This document shows positions 37,701 through 51,924 of a stretch of DNA of 64,000 nt, in pieces. A program made the position numbers and the translations under genes. The notes beneath the pieces were generated by a model that saw nothing but the letters and a program-made list of their open reading frames with translations, was not told where the DNA came from and did no database searches. This DNA is from Dromaius novaehollandiae (lineage: Eukaryota; Chordata; Aves; Casuariiformes; Dromaiidae), in assembly GCF_036370855.1 (NCBI RefSeq), contig NC_088132.1:62658841-62722840 (forward strand), read 5' to 3'. Position 1 is the first letter of the stretch, and the number at the start of each line of letters is the position of its first letter.

Positions 37701-40700
37701 GTTACTTTCTGGTTTATAAATTGCTTTCAAAGCTGTTTAGCCAATACCTAGTAGTTCATGATACAATCCAATAAGCACGGTGTCATTCTGGAAAGTGGCA
37801 GGCAAAGAAAATATCTAAGTCTATATTAAAGCACAAAACATAGACAATTTAAAAGTGTGTTTAGTTCTGAAATCAAGGAGAGAATCTTTTTCACTAAACA
37901 TTTATGTAGTGTGAAAAGCAAACATAATCCAGTCATGAAAACTATATAGTGCAAATTCATTTTATATTGGAGGAAAAATGCGTTAAGGATACCATTCTCT
38001 TTATCGTGAGGGCTGCCCTACTAGGTTTTTAAGGTAGCCAGTTGGAAGAGTATGTGGGCCAGAAGCACCCACATATGCTTCTGGAGTGATGAGGAGTAAA
38101 CACGTAATTTCTGGGTGGGAAGGCTGTTATGGTACAGCATGAGAAGGAGGAGGATGAGAGGAAAGGCGCATACATTTGGGATTAACGGAACTGTAAGTAG
38201 ATTTTTACAGATGATCTACTCACGAGGTCCGTTTAGCATTACTGCAGAAAGAACTAGGCAATTCCAGGGTTACAGTTCATCTAATCCTAAAGTGAAAGTA
38301 TGAGTTAGGTCAGACAAATTGCACCTGTAAAGTGGCTACTTCTTTCCAGCAGCTGTAATGAGATGTTAGGGTGACTAGCTCAGCTGTAGCAGGTAGGCAG
38401 GATGAATCCTTTCACCAATACTTGTTAAAGAGGTACAGCTGGATTAGAAGCAGAGGAAAAAAAATCTACTGCATGAAGTAGGGGATAGCCTGTGTAAAAC
38501 CATCTAGGAATGGGATCTGAATCAGGACAGCAATGGGATGGGAGACCATTAGGGACAAGACATTTCTCTGTTTCTGGAAGGAGAAAAAGGGCCCATGCTT
38601 AGCTGGAGGGATGCAGTGCCAACAGCTTGAGAGAGAAGTCCCTTGTAGAGAGAAAGAGTTAACACTGCGCGCAACGTACATGGGTGGATGGAGTCCCTCT
38701 CTCAAGGCACAGCTGTTTCCTGGCAGAGCACCAAAATGCAAGTGATCCTTCCTCAGTCAGTCTGCCATATAAAAGAAGAGAAAGATGTAGAGCCCTGTCT
38801 GAGGAGACTTCTCTATCCTTCACGATAGTGCTTATAACACTGTTCATTTGCTTGGAAGTTCAGAAAGTGCTGGTGGTAGGTATCATGATGTCTAGCAGAG
38901 CCCATTCAAATAGGAGCTTCTAGAAGATTTTTCACTCTTTCAAGGTTACATGAAAGGCTAAGCGGGTGATACCATAACCTAGGCCTATACTAAGGATTGT
39001 CAGTTGTTGGTGTCAGATCCCACGGATGCCCTGAAGTCTAGAGCTGGGCCACCAGAATCTGTTGTATGGCAAAGGAATTTCGTGACCAGGTTACTGGATG
39101 TGCTTTGACATTATAGCCAAATAAATTTAACAGCCTGCTGCTGCCAAAACCAGCAGTCCTTTTCCCCTGCCACTCTTTCTTCATGCCCTGGAAGGTGGAA
39201 AGGGATTCACTGAAGGAACTTTCTTAACTTTGAAAAAGAGAAGCAATGGCTGGAGGGTAAGACACAGGTCCTGCCACTTCACCTGTGCTGGCATTTGGCT
39301 GCAGAGCAATGAAATGGGCCAGAGAGCTAAACTGACACAAAAATTATCAATCAGTTCACCTGACAGTCATTTGTCAAAAAGGACTGAATTCCAAACTTCT
39401 CAGCATAAAAGAAAAAATTTAGCTTTTTTGCCTTTAATTCACTTCAGAAGAAGCTTATATAAACAAGAAAACCTGTTTACATGGTACAATTGTGCACAAA
39501 TAGATTTATTCAGTAAGGTTTATCCCACTTTATTTTACCCTAACAGTCATATACAGATAAGTTCCAAGTATCCAGCTGCTTTGTTGGCAAAAAAATGGTG
39601 ACAATTTCATCTAGGAAATCAGGTGCTTTAGCTTCCATTAAAGATTTTACAAATAGAAATGCTTTGACAAACTGGTGGTAGTAGTACATATTCTGTCATA
39701 TAGAAGAATGTGCAACTAATAAAAAAGTGAAAATAACCTCAGTATACTTTCTTAAAATTGACCTAAATAAAAACTGTCCCAAACCATACTTCTCTCAATT
39801 CCCGCTTTATACAAAATACATTTGGTTTGAACCCACGTAATTGTTCACTTTTGTAAAACTCTTATGAAAAATGGAAATTCTAAGTTCTATCCAGATCCCT
39901 TATGAAAGGGTAATCATTTCTAAGTATGATACTGCAGTAGCATCCACAAAGAAGCCTGTATCTTCCATAGTCTCTACACGCATCTGCAGTATTGGACCAA
40001 AGTACATGGCGAACGCTTGTCTCTCACTACTGCATTACGTGTTTTAGAAAGAGTAAATCACAAATAATAGAAGATGCCACAGCCTCCCTGATATGGGCGC
40101 TTTCCATTTTTATACTGATTGACACTCTACTTCCTTTAGACCCTTCCTCTTTAAATAGTGAACATTGAGTTTAATTATCTCACACTGTATTTAATAACCA
40201 GAAAATACTGCCATATTAAATATACATTCTTTGTGAAGATGCAGGTGTGTGAAGGGGAAAATCTTCTAGCTTTCACAATTACAATACTTAGACAAAGGAA
40301 CAACATCTTCCTTATTTTCTTCTTTACATTTCTTGTACTTTATTGGTATATTTGCCATGGGCCAAAAGCAGAACCCCAAATCTGACTCTTTCCAAAATAT
40401 TTGGGAGTTGAGGAATAACAGAGTACTCCCTATGAGAGGCCCTAGGCTCTGGAATTTGATTCCCTCCGTGGTCCACTAGCTTCTGGATTTAGAAACATTC
40501 CAGGCGTGCTGCATAGTCCCTCTTATCTCGCAGGCATTCAAAGAGGATGAGGCCTGAGAGATGGAGGGGCTGGAAATACGAAGAACAATCTAGGTGGGGT
40601 TTCATAACATGGCTCCCTAGAGTGTCTTTATTTTTTGTGGGAGCATTCATAGCTGGAAAATCTGATGAACTGAAGTACTGTACTGAAAACTTGAAGGCTT

Positions 40701-43700
40701 TCGGCAAGTTAAATGCTAAAAGGTACTTAGAGCTGTGGGTCATTATGCATGTCTTTTGCTTGTTCCACAACAAAAACAATATGAAGAAACCATGCAGCAT
40801 AATTGAGTCCCAAATAACCGCACTTACTAAATAATACACAAACATGCAAGATATAGCTAGGGGCATACTGCTGCTCTGACTGGTTTCTGGCAGCTTCTAT
40901 AAACACAGAGGGTGCTATTAGAGGGTTCACAAGTGATTTAAAGAGACACTAACCTATCCTTATACACTAAGAAATCAAATTGGTGCTGCAGAAATCAAGT
41001 CAATAAATAAAAAGAAATGTAGACTGTAAAAAGAAAGCAGTCTACTACGTTGTCCTTTATTTTTTATGAGGAAAAGTAAAATGCAATGGTTGAAGGAATT
41101 TTGGTCAATAAGAATAACATTCTAAAACACCACAAATCATAACTGAAAAAGATTCACATAAATAAAGCTAAAACAATACTGAATGGGCCTGAAAACTGAA
41201 GTGGTCTGAGCTATATCTAGTTTCAGGAGCCTGTGAAGTTATTTAATGCTATATTGTTGTATTTATGCTATAATTGTTATCCAAGCAAGAAATAAATAAT
41301 TATATACAAATCTCCGTCCAAATCAAAATGGAAATAGTAAAAACCTTTAACATAAGGGTGGTAATAATTACTACAAAGAAAGACATATCTGTATTATGGC
41401 TCCTTTACAGCACTCAGGCAGAGTAGGAGGACTTTACTGTTAAGCGTTCCTTTATATTGCACAATCATACAATATATGTCCCCAAATACAGTCAGATAGA
41501 ACACTACCGTGTGTGCATTTATAAATATGCATCTATGCATGTATATATATGTAAATATACATATATTTATATATCTGCAAGGCTCATTACAGACAACAGT
41601 GCAGTTCAGTTTTGCCTGTGTCACATTATACCTTGGTATCTAATGTTTTGGGATTATGTAATTCAATGCCCTATCAGGGTATAAAAGTGAAAGATGACAA
41701 AAGAAAGGTCTCTGAAAATAAATAAATTTGAAATTTCCTACCTCATGCATTATTAAAATTAGACCCTTAGCAATACATCAACACACATTATTATATAGCA
41801 CTCTCACTATTGAGTTCCCCAGTTAGTAGAGAGGCAGGGCTGTGGGAAAACTCCTCACTAATTGAGAGTCAAAGGAGTTTCTGCATTTAAAGCCGAATAC
41901 TTAAGAAAAGTGCAACCAAGATGAAAGTGCAACCTACCTACAAGAAAACATTTCACAGGCAGTGAAAAAATGGATGCAATCTAATGCAGAAGATAAATGA
42001 CAGAATCTCGTGTTCTTTTCCATATTTACTGACTACACTAGGGAACTGGCCTATGTTCAAAGGATCCAAAAGAAAGATGATCAAAAATTATTTTAAGTGA
42101 GCAGCAAACTAATACTGTTTCATGGAATCTTTACTGACATTGTGTTAAATATATTTTAAATGCATTCTCAACTGAAGATGAAAGATGCTAAACAGTGTAA
42201 GAGACAAAAATGTAGCACAATGGGTCACATAAGCTTTATTTATAATGCAGACTCTTTGTGGGGAACTTTCACATAGCCTCGAATTGACAGAAAGTTATAG
42301 TCTTGATAAAAGTCGTTTGCTGGGAACTGACTGAAATCAGGACTGAAGGTTCCTTAGAAAACAGAATTGTCTGGGTGTGGTTTATCAGCACCTCTCACAG
42401 AGGATGTATATAGTGTAAGTGCAGAAGTTATATTTGGAAGATATCCAGACATCACATTACTGACTTCTCTCCAAAGGGCAAATAGCCAGTAAGGCCCCAA
42501 CTTCTACCACTTGGCAGCAAAGTGAAGATATTTAACATACGCAGTTTTTTCCAGCTGTGATTTATGAGAGTGTTTGTAAATTAATATAAGCATTTGCTAT
42601 GAAAGAAGCAACAAACCTATCATTCTGGCAGCCCAGTCTTCAGTTACACTAAAGCTATTTTATACTGCTCTGGCACTGACAGGGAGGTTAATGAGAGCAA
42701 AGAATATCTGAGAATATCTGCTCCCAGTCATTCACAGCTAGCAGTAAGGGATCTAATTGGAATGCCTGATACAGGGGATTTGGATACAACTGTTCTGTGC
42801 TTCTGGAGGAAAGCACAATGCAAGGCAGAAGTTCTCTTCTTCATTTTACCTGCCTTTGTCATGTGCATCTATGTTTTAATTTGTTAACTCCCTGAGGCAG
42901 AGGCATATTGTAAAGTGCTTGCCCAACATGCAGATTCAACACAATCATCTCCAAAGAATTCAGAAAGCCCTCTCCTCTCCCTTCAACTTTTTTCTCCAGA
43001 TCCTCCAGTGGTGTAAAAATCAAGAAGCTGTCTTGGCTAAAAAGCCAAACAAATCAGTGTCTTCCTCTCATAGATTTAAGTAAAGATTCTGAGGATATAA
43101 AATCTGCATCATGCTTCTCACTGTCATTTCTGTGAGTGTGATTCTCCTTGCAGTCAAGCCAATGGGATATTCAGTATCAGCATCAACAGGGCAGAACTGG
43201 TACGGGAGTCATGAATACCTTTCATCTAATAAAGGAGTCTGTGCTGTTTTTTCCATTACTGGAGTGGGCAGTGCAATTATTGGGGCAGTTTGTGGGAATC
43301 ACAAGAATTCACGCATCTTTCTGTTCTCCACTCTAAAATGGAGAGAGCAGAGTTTCCAGTGGAAATGTCTGACCATTTACATAAACACGACAAGCACGGA
43401 ATAGTTAAACTTTGGGGCTGAGCATAAACACACTTGTTTGGTTCAAGATGTTTTAAGGATGAAAAAGGGGGCCCCCGCCTCTGCCTCTCCCTGCCTTGAA
43501 AAGGACTGTGACTAATGTGAAAAATGTTTTTGAATCAGAGCAGGAAAAAGTGTGCCCTCTGTTTTTGGAATACTTCCTTGGTATTTTTGATGAAGTGAAA
43601 GCTTTCCTTAGAGAAAACAGATTGCTGTGATTTCCCCTGTAATGTATGCCTGATGGGAACAGGGAGGAAAAGGCTTCCCTTTTCAACAGTAAATTTGAGG

Positions 43701-44564
43701 GAAAAAAAACATAAAATTCAAAGAGAAAGATAGTCCTAGTTATGCAGGTGTTTCTTGGTTAATCACAGTTTACTGGCAAGTCTCAGAATCCAGAACATGC
43801 TATCATATTAGGCTGAAGGGTTCTCAAAATGTGAGGGTAGGTAATTCAGTATCCATATAATGTAAAGGGTAAGCTGAAGCTGTGGTCTTCAACCACATTC
43901 TGAAATGCTTCCACTCAAATTGGACACCAAAGCCATTCGTTTTCTCCAGCAAACATAATATAACATGTAAAATAACAGAGAAAACACTTTGGAGAGCTAT
44001 GACAGAGAGCATGAACACTTACCTCATCATCCAAGCTAGATGAAAGAAAGTATTGCTGGGACATAAAGGGAAACACAATACCGAAACCATCCTCTCCCTA
44101 ATGATCCCTCTGAAGGATCATTATGCAATGTAAAATACTACTGACTGTTTCAAAAGCAATAGTGATAAAATTACATCTTCTAATTTGAAATAAAAACTAA
44201 CTATAGGAGGAAAAATTTTTCTTCAGGTGCCACCATCGACTCACCTCACTGCCACTAGAATCACTGGGTTTGATTTCATAGCATATTCACTAAATATGTA
44301 ACACAAGAAACATCCTGTGACCAACTACTCTACCTCCTGTTTAATCCTGGCCACAAGATTTCTTTGAACCAACGTCTTTATAGAATCACTCTTTCCCCAG
44401 AAAAGAGTCCTATGTAAACCTGACCTACCCTTTTATAAGAAGTTGCATGCACATAGTAGGCCATGAATAAGACGCTTCTCCAGATGCATATCATAAATAT
44501 TTACTGAACACTTCAACCATTCCTGGACCAATTTTTTTATTAGAATAGAATATAATCAAAACTC
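31723..44564. other. intergenic DNA without recognisable genes
   Basis: Scattered frames of up to about 144 codons occur on both strands, but none has a recognisable domain, signal or exon structure. Weak MIR-like words occur near 33,255-33,310 and 33,805-33,835. A 25-nt perfect 9-bp-stem hairpin lies at 44,099-44,123 (TAATGATCC / GGATCATTA). An AT-rich palindromic tract is at 41,541-41,574. Nothing else was recognised. Confidence 0.45.
41541..41574. repeat. AT-rich palindromic tract
   Basis: Alternating TA/TG steps around GTATATATATGTAAATATACATATAT, able to form a cruciform. Read directly. Confidence 0.75.
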
Positions 44565-45411
44565 CTAGTTATCTTTAACTCTACTGGCTATAAGCTCTTC
44601 CTCCTGTACTTCTTTTGCCACTTTCCTGCCATTCCTACCCTCTGATTTACAATATGAATTATGTTTAGTTTTCTGTTTCTTTATATTTGTTATTTTTGAA
44701 ATAGCTGCTTTAATTTTTTCTCTAAATGGGTTTTTTAAGATTGTGTCATCTGCTTTTTCAATTCTCCAATTTTTGGCTTCCGGGGCATCTAGTAAAATGT
44801 TCTTTAAAAGTTTCCAATAGTCATTCACACTTTTTCTGTTCTTTTTCACAAGTTATTTAGCTTCTAAGAATTTACAGCATTTTTAATGGAAAGTAGGAGA
44901 TACGAAGCAGAGATTTAGGAAAGATACATATTACCCAATGCAGTTTTTGATAAAAACACTGTTTTTTAAGCAAAAGAAATGCTGTACGCAAAGAAAATTG
45001 AGGAAAGTACAGCTTACTGTGGGTAAAGACATGGGTAGTTGAAAATAGCTAAGGTTAAAAAATAAAAGTAAAAAAGTTCATGGGGAGATTGGTTAATCTT
45101 AAGAATCTGTCTTTCTAAATCTTTATTAAGGAGCCTGACATAAAAAGGAATGTGCCAATGACAAAGTTGGAATACTTGACCCTTGCAGAGGAAATTACAT
45201 AGAAAGAAACAAGTAATATAGTTTGGTCATTCATGACCAGGAATGAAGAACTAAAAACTGGAAGAGATGCCGAAGTGCAGAGAGAGTGCTGCTGGGATGA
45301 TCAGGAAGTAAAGAGTTTCTCTTACCAGCAAAATCTAAAAGTGCCCAGTAAAAACAGGCAACTCTACTGTGTAACTACACCGGGGCAGAGGAGGGAATGC
45401 CAGGGATAAAA

Positions 45412-46243
45412 AAGAATTCAGAAGGACCTGAGCAGGCTGGAGAAACGGGCAGAGAGGAACCTCGTGAAGTTCAACAAAGGGAAATGCAAAGTCCTGCACC
45501 TGGGGACAAACAGCCCCTGCACCAGTACAGGCTGGGGGCCAACCAGCTGGAGAGCACCTAGGCAGAAAAGGACATGGGTGTCCTTGTGGACAAAAAGGTG
45601 AACATGGGCCAGCAATGTGCCCTCACAGCAAAGAAGGCCAACACCAACCTGCACTGCACTAGGCAGAGCATTGCCAGCAGGTCAAGGGAGGTGATCCTCC
45701 TCCTCTACTCAGCCCTGGTGAGACACATCTGGAGTGCTGTATCCAGTTCTGGGCTCCCCAGTACAAGAGAGACATGGACGTGCTGCAGCGAGTCCAGCAA
45801 AGGGCTACAAAGATGGTTAAAGGCTTAGAGCATCTCTCATACAAGGAGAGGCTGAAAAAGCTGAGATTGTTTAGCCTGGAGAAGAAAAGGCTCAGGGGGA
45901 TCTTACCAATGTGTATAAATGCCTGATGAGAGGCAGCAAAGAAGACAGAGCCAGACTCTTCTCATTGGTATCCAGTGACAGGACAAGAGGCATTGGGCAC
46001 AAATTTTAACACAGGCAATTCCATTTAAACATAAGAAAAAGCTTTTTTACTATGAGGGTGATCAAACACTGGAACAGGTTGTCCAGAGAGGTTGTGGAGT
46101 CTCCAACCTTGGAGACAATCAAAACCCGTTCGGACCCAGCCTTGAGCAACCTGCTCTAGTTGACTCTGCTTTGAGCAGGAGTGTTGGAATAAAACATCTC
46201 CAGAGGTCCCTGCCAACCTCAACCATTCTGTGACTTTGTGATC
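45412..46243 (+). mobile_element. CR1 LINE, 5'-truncated, 3' part of ORF2 plus 3' UTR
   Basis: About 830 bp follows the CR1 consensus in order. First come the end of the reverse-transcriptase ORF (words such as GGAAATGCAAAGTCCTGCACCTGGGG, split here only to name it, and the CCAGCAATGTGCCCTC and AAGAAGGCCAA blocks). Next are the LLYSALV and WAPQYK-type codon blocks, the TTTAGCCTGGAGAAGAAAAGGCTCAG stretch and the ACTGGAACAGG...GTCCAGAGAGG block. The 3' end is CCATTCTGTGACTTTGTGATCC, a decayed form of the CR1 terminal 8-bp repeat. CR1 copies insert by target-primed reverse transcription and are usually 5'-truncated like this one. Frameshifts and stops break the ORF, so it is dead. It is the strongest single indicator of a sauropsid genome. 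Confidence 0.95.
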
Positions 46244-49200
46244 CTTTGAAACTAGAAGGCAATGCTGGCATAAGAAAAAATGTTTACTATTATTTAGATC
46301 AGAAATGTACATGTTACTAACCTTCAGAATAAAGAAATTCTGCACAAACCCTCCCACAGGAAAAAATAATTTAGAAATTGAACTTGAATCAGTTTATGAA
46401 AGGGTTCAGAAGACAGAGTTGCCCACAACAGCTGGTAATCAGCCTAACTCCCTCAGAAGATACCTTCCAGTCTTAATTTCCAAAACTAGGGGTTTTAGAC
46501 CATCAAGTAAGTAAGGACATATTTTAGGCATCCTGACCTAGCCATGGTCAGTTTGGTTTAAGAGGTTGCTTCCCCTAAAGATCTGCCAGTGCATACACTG
46601 CATACCTAATTGTTCCCTAACCCAGTTCGCTTAAAGTGACTCAGTTTTTCTTAAACACATCTTAAACACAGTTTATCTTAAGCATGTTTTAGTAGATGTT
46701 TTTAAACCAGTTAATTTTGACAGAATTGTGTTAGAAAGCAATCACAAACCCAGGTCCAGTTGGACAGTGGCCCCTGACAAAAAACCTTAGCAAGCAGCAC
46801 TGGGGGCCAGCTTCTTAACCTGGATCAGCTTGGGCAGAACAGCTCATCCAACCATGCGCAAAATTACAGGTGTGGATCTTAATTTCTTTCTAGAAATTAA
46901 AGCAAGTCTAATTCAGACTAAAGATACCTACAGTCAAAGGCACATCAAGCTTTGTCAGCAGCCCAAGTAGGCCTCTCCTGCAGGGGTTTAGCCTATGGCT
47001 TAAGCTTAGCGCTGGTTTCATGCAGTTACGTGGTCTTGAATCAGATGTGTGGAAAGGGCAGTGTGAAAAAAGGCTGTGGGAAGTGGGGTCCTTCGCTCCA
47101 GAGCTGCTTTCAGGCAGTCTCTGCCTAAGTTCCCTGATCCTGACTCTGACCTTGACCGGCTCACTGAACTTTCTGGCTCCACCTTGCACTGGTCTCCTCA
47201 CTACAGGCTCCTGGCTCACCTCGCCTCACAGAGCAGCCTCCCCTTGGCTCCCTGGCAAGCACGATCATACGCCTTTGCATGGCACAGAATAAATTCCTAT
47301 GACAATTCTGTGAGTAGAGCTCTTAAAAAATCAAGTGTGTAGGAGGGAATATTTCCACCTTTAAAAATATGTCTGATCTCTTCTATAAAGGCTTTCCACT
47401 ACTGAGAGGAAAGAAAGTCAGATGAGAGTTCAAATCTACTGCTGCTGTACACCTCAGAATGAAGAAACTGTTAAAGAAGAAGCACCTGATTTTCTTGCAG
47501 GGATGAAATGTCCTGACACCAATTTTCAGGTGCATGAGTTGTGTAAGCTCAGCTACCAAGCTGCTCCTCAAATAAATCAGATATATACTACAGTATTTGG
47601 TGACAATCTAAGTTACACGGTTTTAGTTGGTTGCTTTTGCTAATTGATGCCTGTTCTAAGTGTATACTCCATATGTTTGAAATTTAGGAATGGACCCAGC
47701 ATTGGCAAGGATGGGCAAGCTGACAGTTACCCAGATTGATATGAATGTCATTAACGTCTCAATTTCAAAAGCTGACATTTATATGTTTTGCAAAACTGAC
47801 CAGTGCTGTTAAGATAAAGGCAAATTTAAGCCAGCAAGACATCACAGTTGTGAGGCCATTTCTAAGAACATTGTTTCCAGTAGTTGAGTCAGAAGGAAGT
47901 AAGTACAAGTTACATAGCAGTGAATCACGTATTCTTTCTCACTGTCTTTTGAACATGCACTATCATTTAAACCTGTGGTCCTGAGGCTGAGGTGTTTCAG
48001 ATCACGAAATAGTGTCAAGACCAGTTGATGTTTAGATATTCTAGTCTTGGCAACGTTCCTTTATATTTGATCATTCTGCTTTCCTGAGAATTAACTGAAG
48101 AGCCTTTATTTTTTTTGATTTTACCTATTTTAACTCTAGCACACAAACTAGATAACAGAACATACCAGAATTTCCTGTTTTGTTAAAGACAAGACTTCTC
48201 TGCCGAACAGAAGGCAGGGATGTACATGTAATGCTACAGAGTGCTACCATTCCATTCTGTAGGACTACGAATGCAAATAAGGTGCAGACTCCCACTTCTA
48301 CTGACAATAATTTCTCTACATATAAGACAGAGCAGTGAGCAGCAGGGCAAACCAACAATGCTGGCTGTCTTTCAGATCTCAGAGGCTCGTATATATGCTA
48401 CTTTTATAACTTAATACTGAAATTGGGACTCATTATTGGCACTGAAGATTTATATAGTCTTCCATCAGCAGGGAGATAACAATAATTTCTAAAATGTTTA
48501 TAAACACATATAAGCAAAAAGACATTGCCACGTTCAGAAGTAAAACGGCAGCCATCTGACAAACAGGAAAACTGCACCACAGCTTATAGGTCTGGCTGCT
48601 TAAGAACAAATTAGGATGTGGATCCTTTGTCATGAGAACAGTCCTGACCCATTAAGTATATCCTATAAGGAAAAGACTCCACTTTTACTCTGGATCCCCT
48701 GGCATCCTTGTTGTACTCTCTATAAAGGAAATGAAAATCACTGTAGCTGAGAAAAGGAAATTTTGTTCAGGAGAACATGGTTACTTGAACTAGAATTTAG
48801 CAAGAACACTAGAACATCTGTGAGAGTACCAAGAGGTGTTTCCTGACTATGTTATGAACACTTCAGAGCACAGTACAATTATTATCACTGCAAGTATCAG
48901 GACCTCAGTTTTACACCATATGCAGAGTACAGTGATTCAAGCAGAGAGGTTCGTGCAGGCACCATCCTGGGACATCTGTTCAATGCCAATTAGAGACAGT
49001 GTAACGCTTAGCGAAGCAGTATCATTATTTCCTATCGCTCTTGGGAAAAAGAACATAAAACTAGTAACTATGCTCAGCTCTATTTCATGAAATGTGCTGG
49101 AGTAGATAGGAGTATGGCTGTGGTTCTCTAGTTCTTCTCCAAGTGTATAGTGTAGTGTATACAGAGCAGGCTACATTTCTTAGAGTGTACATGAGTTAAC

Positions 49201-51509
49201 TTCTGAAAAGGACTTCATTTAAGACTTAAAGGTCATTCAGTCTCCTCATCTTCGGCTTCTTTGCTGAGGCAGGCATGAAATGCACTTGCTCGTATACAGT
49301 TTTGGAGATGACTAGTCACCCACTAGGTATACCAACTTCTAGTTAGCTTTTGTAATTGAAAATGGGGTCAGACCACAAATAGATGAAGAAATACTAGAAC
49401 CACATCCACCTCTTTGATTTGAGAAGTTTGTGTTTAGAGCCATTACTTGCATATAATAGGCACAAAATGAATAATGAATTCAAGCTCCTACAAAATCAAA
49501 AAAAAAAAAGAATCTGAATCCTAAAAATTAAACTAACAGTCATACTGACGCTGCTTCTTTTATTCAACAACTTCAAAATATTTTAAGAAGGTAAATAAAT
49601 ATTATCACCTTCACACGCATAAGAACATGAAGCTGATTCATCTAAGGATATATTGTTAAGTCTGGGTTCCTGGCACTTCAATTTGGCATTTAACTGAGGT
49701 GTTTAAATCAGGAACATTATCCGCGATCCTTAGTGCCCTCTACGGTCCGTGAAAGGAAACAGGCAGCTCCAGAGGGTGATTCACGTCCTGGTGGGCCTGA
49801 GTCATTGCTTAGAGGTACCAGTCTTTTTCCACTGACTTTCTCCACTGTTCCCAGCAGAACAGACTTCCGTGGAGATGCCTAAGATATTTAAAACGAGTCC
49901 AGGCCTAGTGTCACAACTCGTATAAGATCCCATGAGTCTCAGTTTGTTGCCTGGACTGCTAGACTACGCTACCTCTTTGAAAAGCTCTGTGGATTTATAA
50001 AGCAGAATTGATACTGAATTTTTTCTCTCTTTCCCTTTCAAATAACCTAAACAAATCCAGAAGCCAATTAACACTCATTTCAGTCACGGCCACATCAGAA
50101 TGCTGTAGTGATTTAGGAGAAGAAAAGATCTATATTTTTTATACAGTTTCCATTTATATCTTTGATAATTCCTTTTTCTTTTTGAACTGTGAAAGACACC
50201 CAAAATAGGGACAAATGAAGGATGGAGTAAGGCTTGACACACTTCAGTTCCTCAACTATATCAGTCATTATAAGGGTAATAAAAACAATGGTATTACATA
50301 AAGGAGTCCCCCTAGAACATGGAAGCACTTGATCATTCTTTAATCTAGTATTAGATATACATTTTTTTTGCTTTATCACTTTTTAAAATACAAAAGTTTG
50401 TAGCATGTCGCTTGGCCTATGTGTCATGCATTGTCCCAACATATTCTCTATTCTAAAAAGTATATAGTATCAGAACAATGTATAAGGATGGTTGGAAGTG
50501 AAATAAGCACAGCAGTAGTATTATTCATGATTTTGACTTTCTTATGAATACTCGGGCCTAGCTTCATTGAATGGCAGCCAAAGTACAAATGTGAAGGGTT
50601 GTTCATGCAATTTACAGAATAAAGATGTACTGTAGGTCCTCTTCAACATAACACACCAATGTTTCTAAATAAAGATTTGTAGCAGAAAAAGAATGTTTAA
50701 TCTCCAGTGGTACAAAGGAGTTCTGTTGGCTCAAGTAAAGCTATAAGAAAGAGAAAGTTTATTGGCTTGCACCTACTGTGGGTATATCATGTGTGGTCAA
50801 GAAAGTGCCAATAAAGCTTTCACAGCTTAGAGATTTTACAGGCTGGGGAAAAAAACAATAGTCAAGTTTAATTTTCATAGCTCTTCTAAAAAAAAAAAAA
50901 GAAAAAAACCCACCATTGTGCAATGGCACAAGAACTGCACCTAGCTCTGCTAGAACCAAGAACATTCAGCAGGCGGAATGCAGAGTGCCCAGGAAATTAT
51001 TAATGAAAAGTATACATAAAGATTATTGGAGAATTTATGCTCTGTGTACAAAAAAGTAGCTTAAAGGAACTAGTTTATCCCCAGAACTTACAAATGATAC
51101 AAGAGCAGTTAAGAGATTTACCCTGAGTGAAACATCTAGCAGGTTTCATATATAGAATGATTCTGGACCACTGATACATAGCAACACATGCCACCAACAT
51201 GAATACAGTTACTCAAAGCTTTTATTGTACATACTCCAACACTCATAGACTCCTCAGTGACTGTGTGTCTAAGAAATCCTTTGCTTTCATGCTGGTAACT
51301 CTTCCATTTTCTATGCCTGTATTACATTCTCAGCACATTTCTCTGCACTTTTTACTTTACTATTGCTGGATTTTTGAGTGCCACGCAGTGACACTTCCAT
51401 TCCTCTGCCAGCTCCCCCTTTGGAAGAGCGACAATGGGCAGTAATGCTTGTCCCCTCCAGCGTGCTCTCGTTAAATTCCATCCAAATGGAGCTTTCAATG
51501 CTGCTCACC

Positions 51510-51545
51510 TATACGTGTATACACACGCACACACACACACATATA
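51510..51545. repeat. 36-nt alternating purine-pyrimidine tract (CA-rich)
   Basis: An uninterrupted alternation through ATACGTGTATACACACGC and then a CA run into ATATA. This is Z-DNA-type sequence and a likely polymorphic microsatellite. Confidence 0.8.
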
Positions 51546-51891
51546 ATTTTAGAAATTAACTAGTGATTTAATTTTAAAGTTGATGGTTCATAAACTCCTA
51601 TTGTGTGATATTTTGATGCCAGTTCTCTAGCTGTTATCATTGAGGTCATCTAGTTACTGAAAAGCTTACTTCCATCCTACATATATCTGGAATCTCATCT
51701 AGGTAAAACGTTATGTTTAGTATGAATCACCAAACAATGACTTTCAAACCACACTTTAAATGATGTGACTTTCATTAGCTTATCCTTTCCTGCCCCTTCC
51801 TAAGCTCTCCAAGTCTCTAGCTCATCATCTTATAACTGACAAATACAAAAATAAATATGTCTCTGGGCTAAAAAACTTGTGTATTTTTTTA

Positions 51892-51924
<33 letters not shown>
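51892..51924. repeat. (AT)n(AC)n compound microsatellite
   Basis: About ten AT units followed directly by about six AC units, read directly. Confidence 0.9.

Noticed and set aside
45574-45844. 84- and 61-codon frames at 45.6-45.8 kb
   Set aside because: These lie within the broken CR1 reverse-transcriptase region and are not host genes.
47020-47342. Overlapping plus-strand frames near 47.0-47.3 kb
   Set aside because: Two frames overlap over the same moderately GC-rich patch without homology or splice context.
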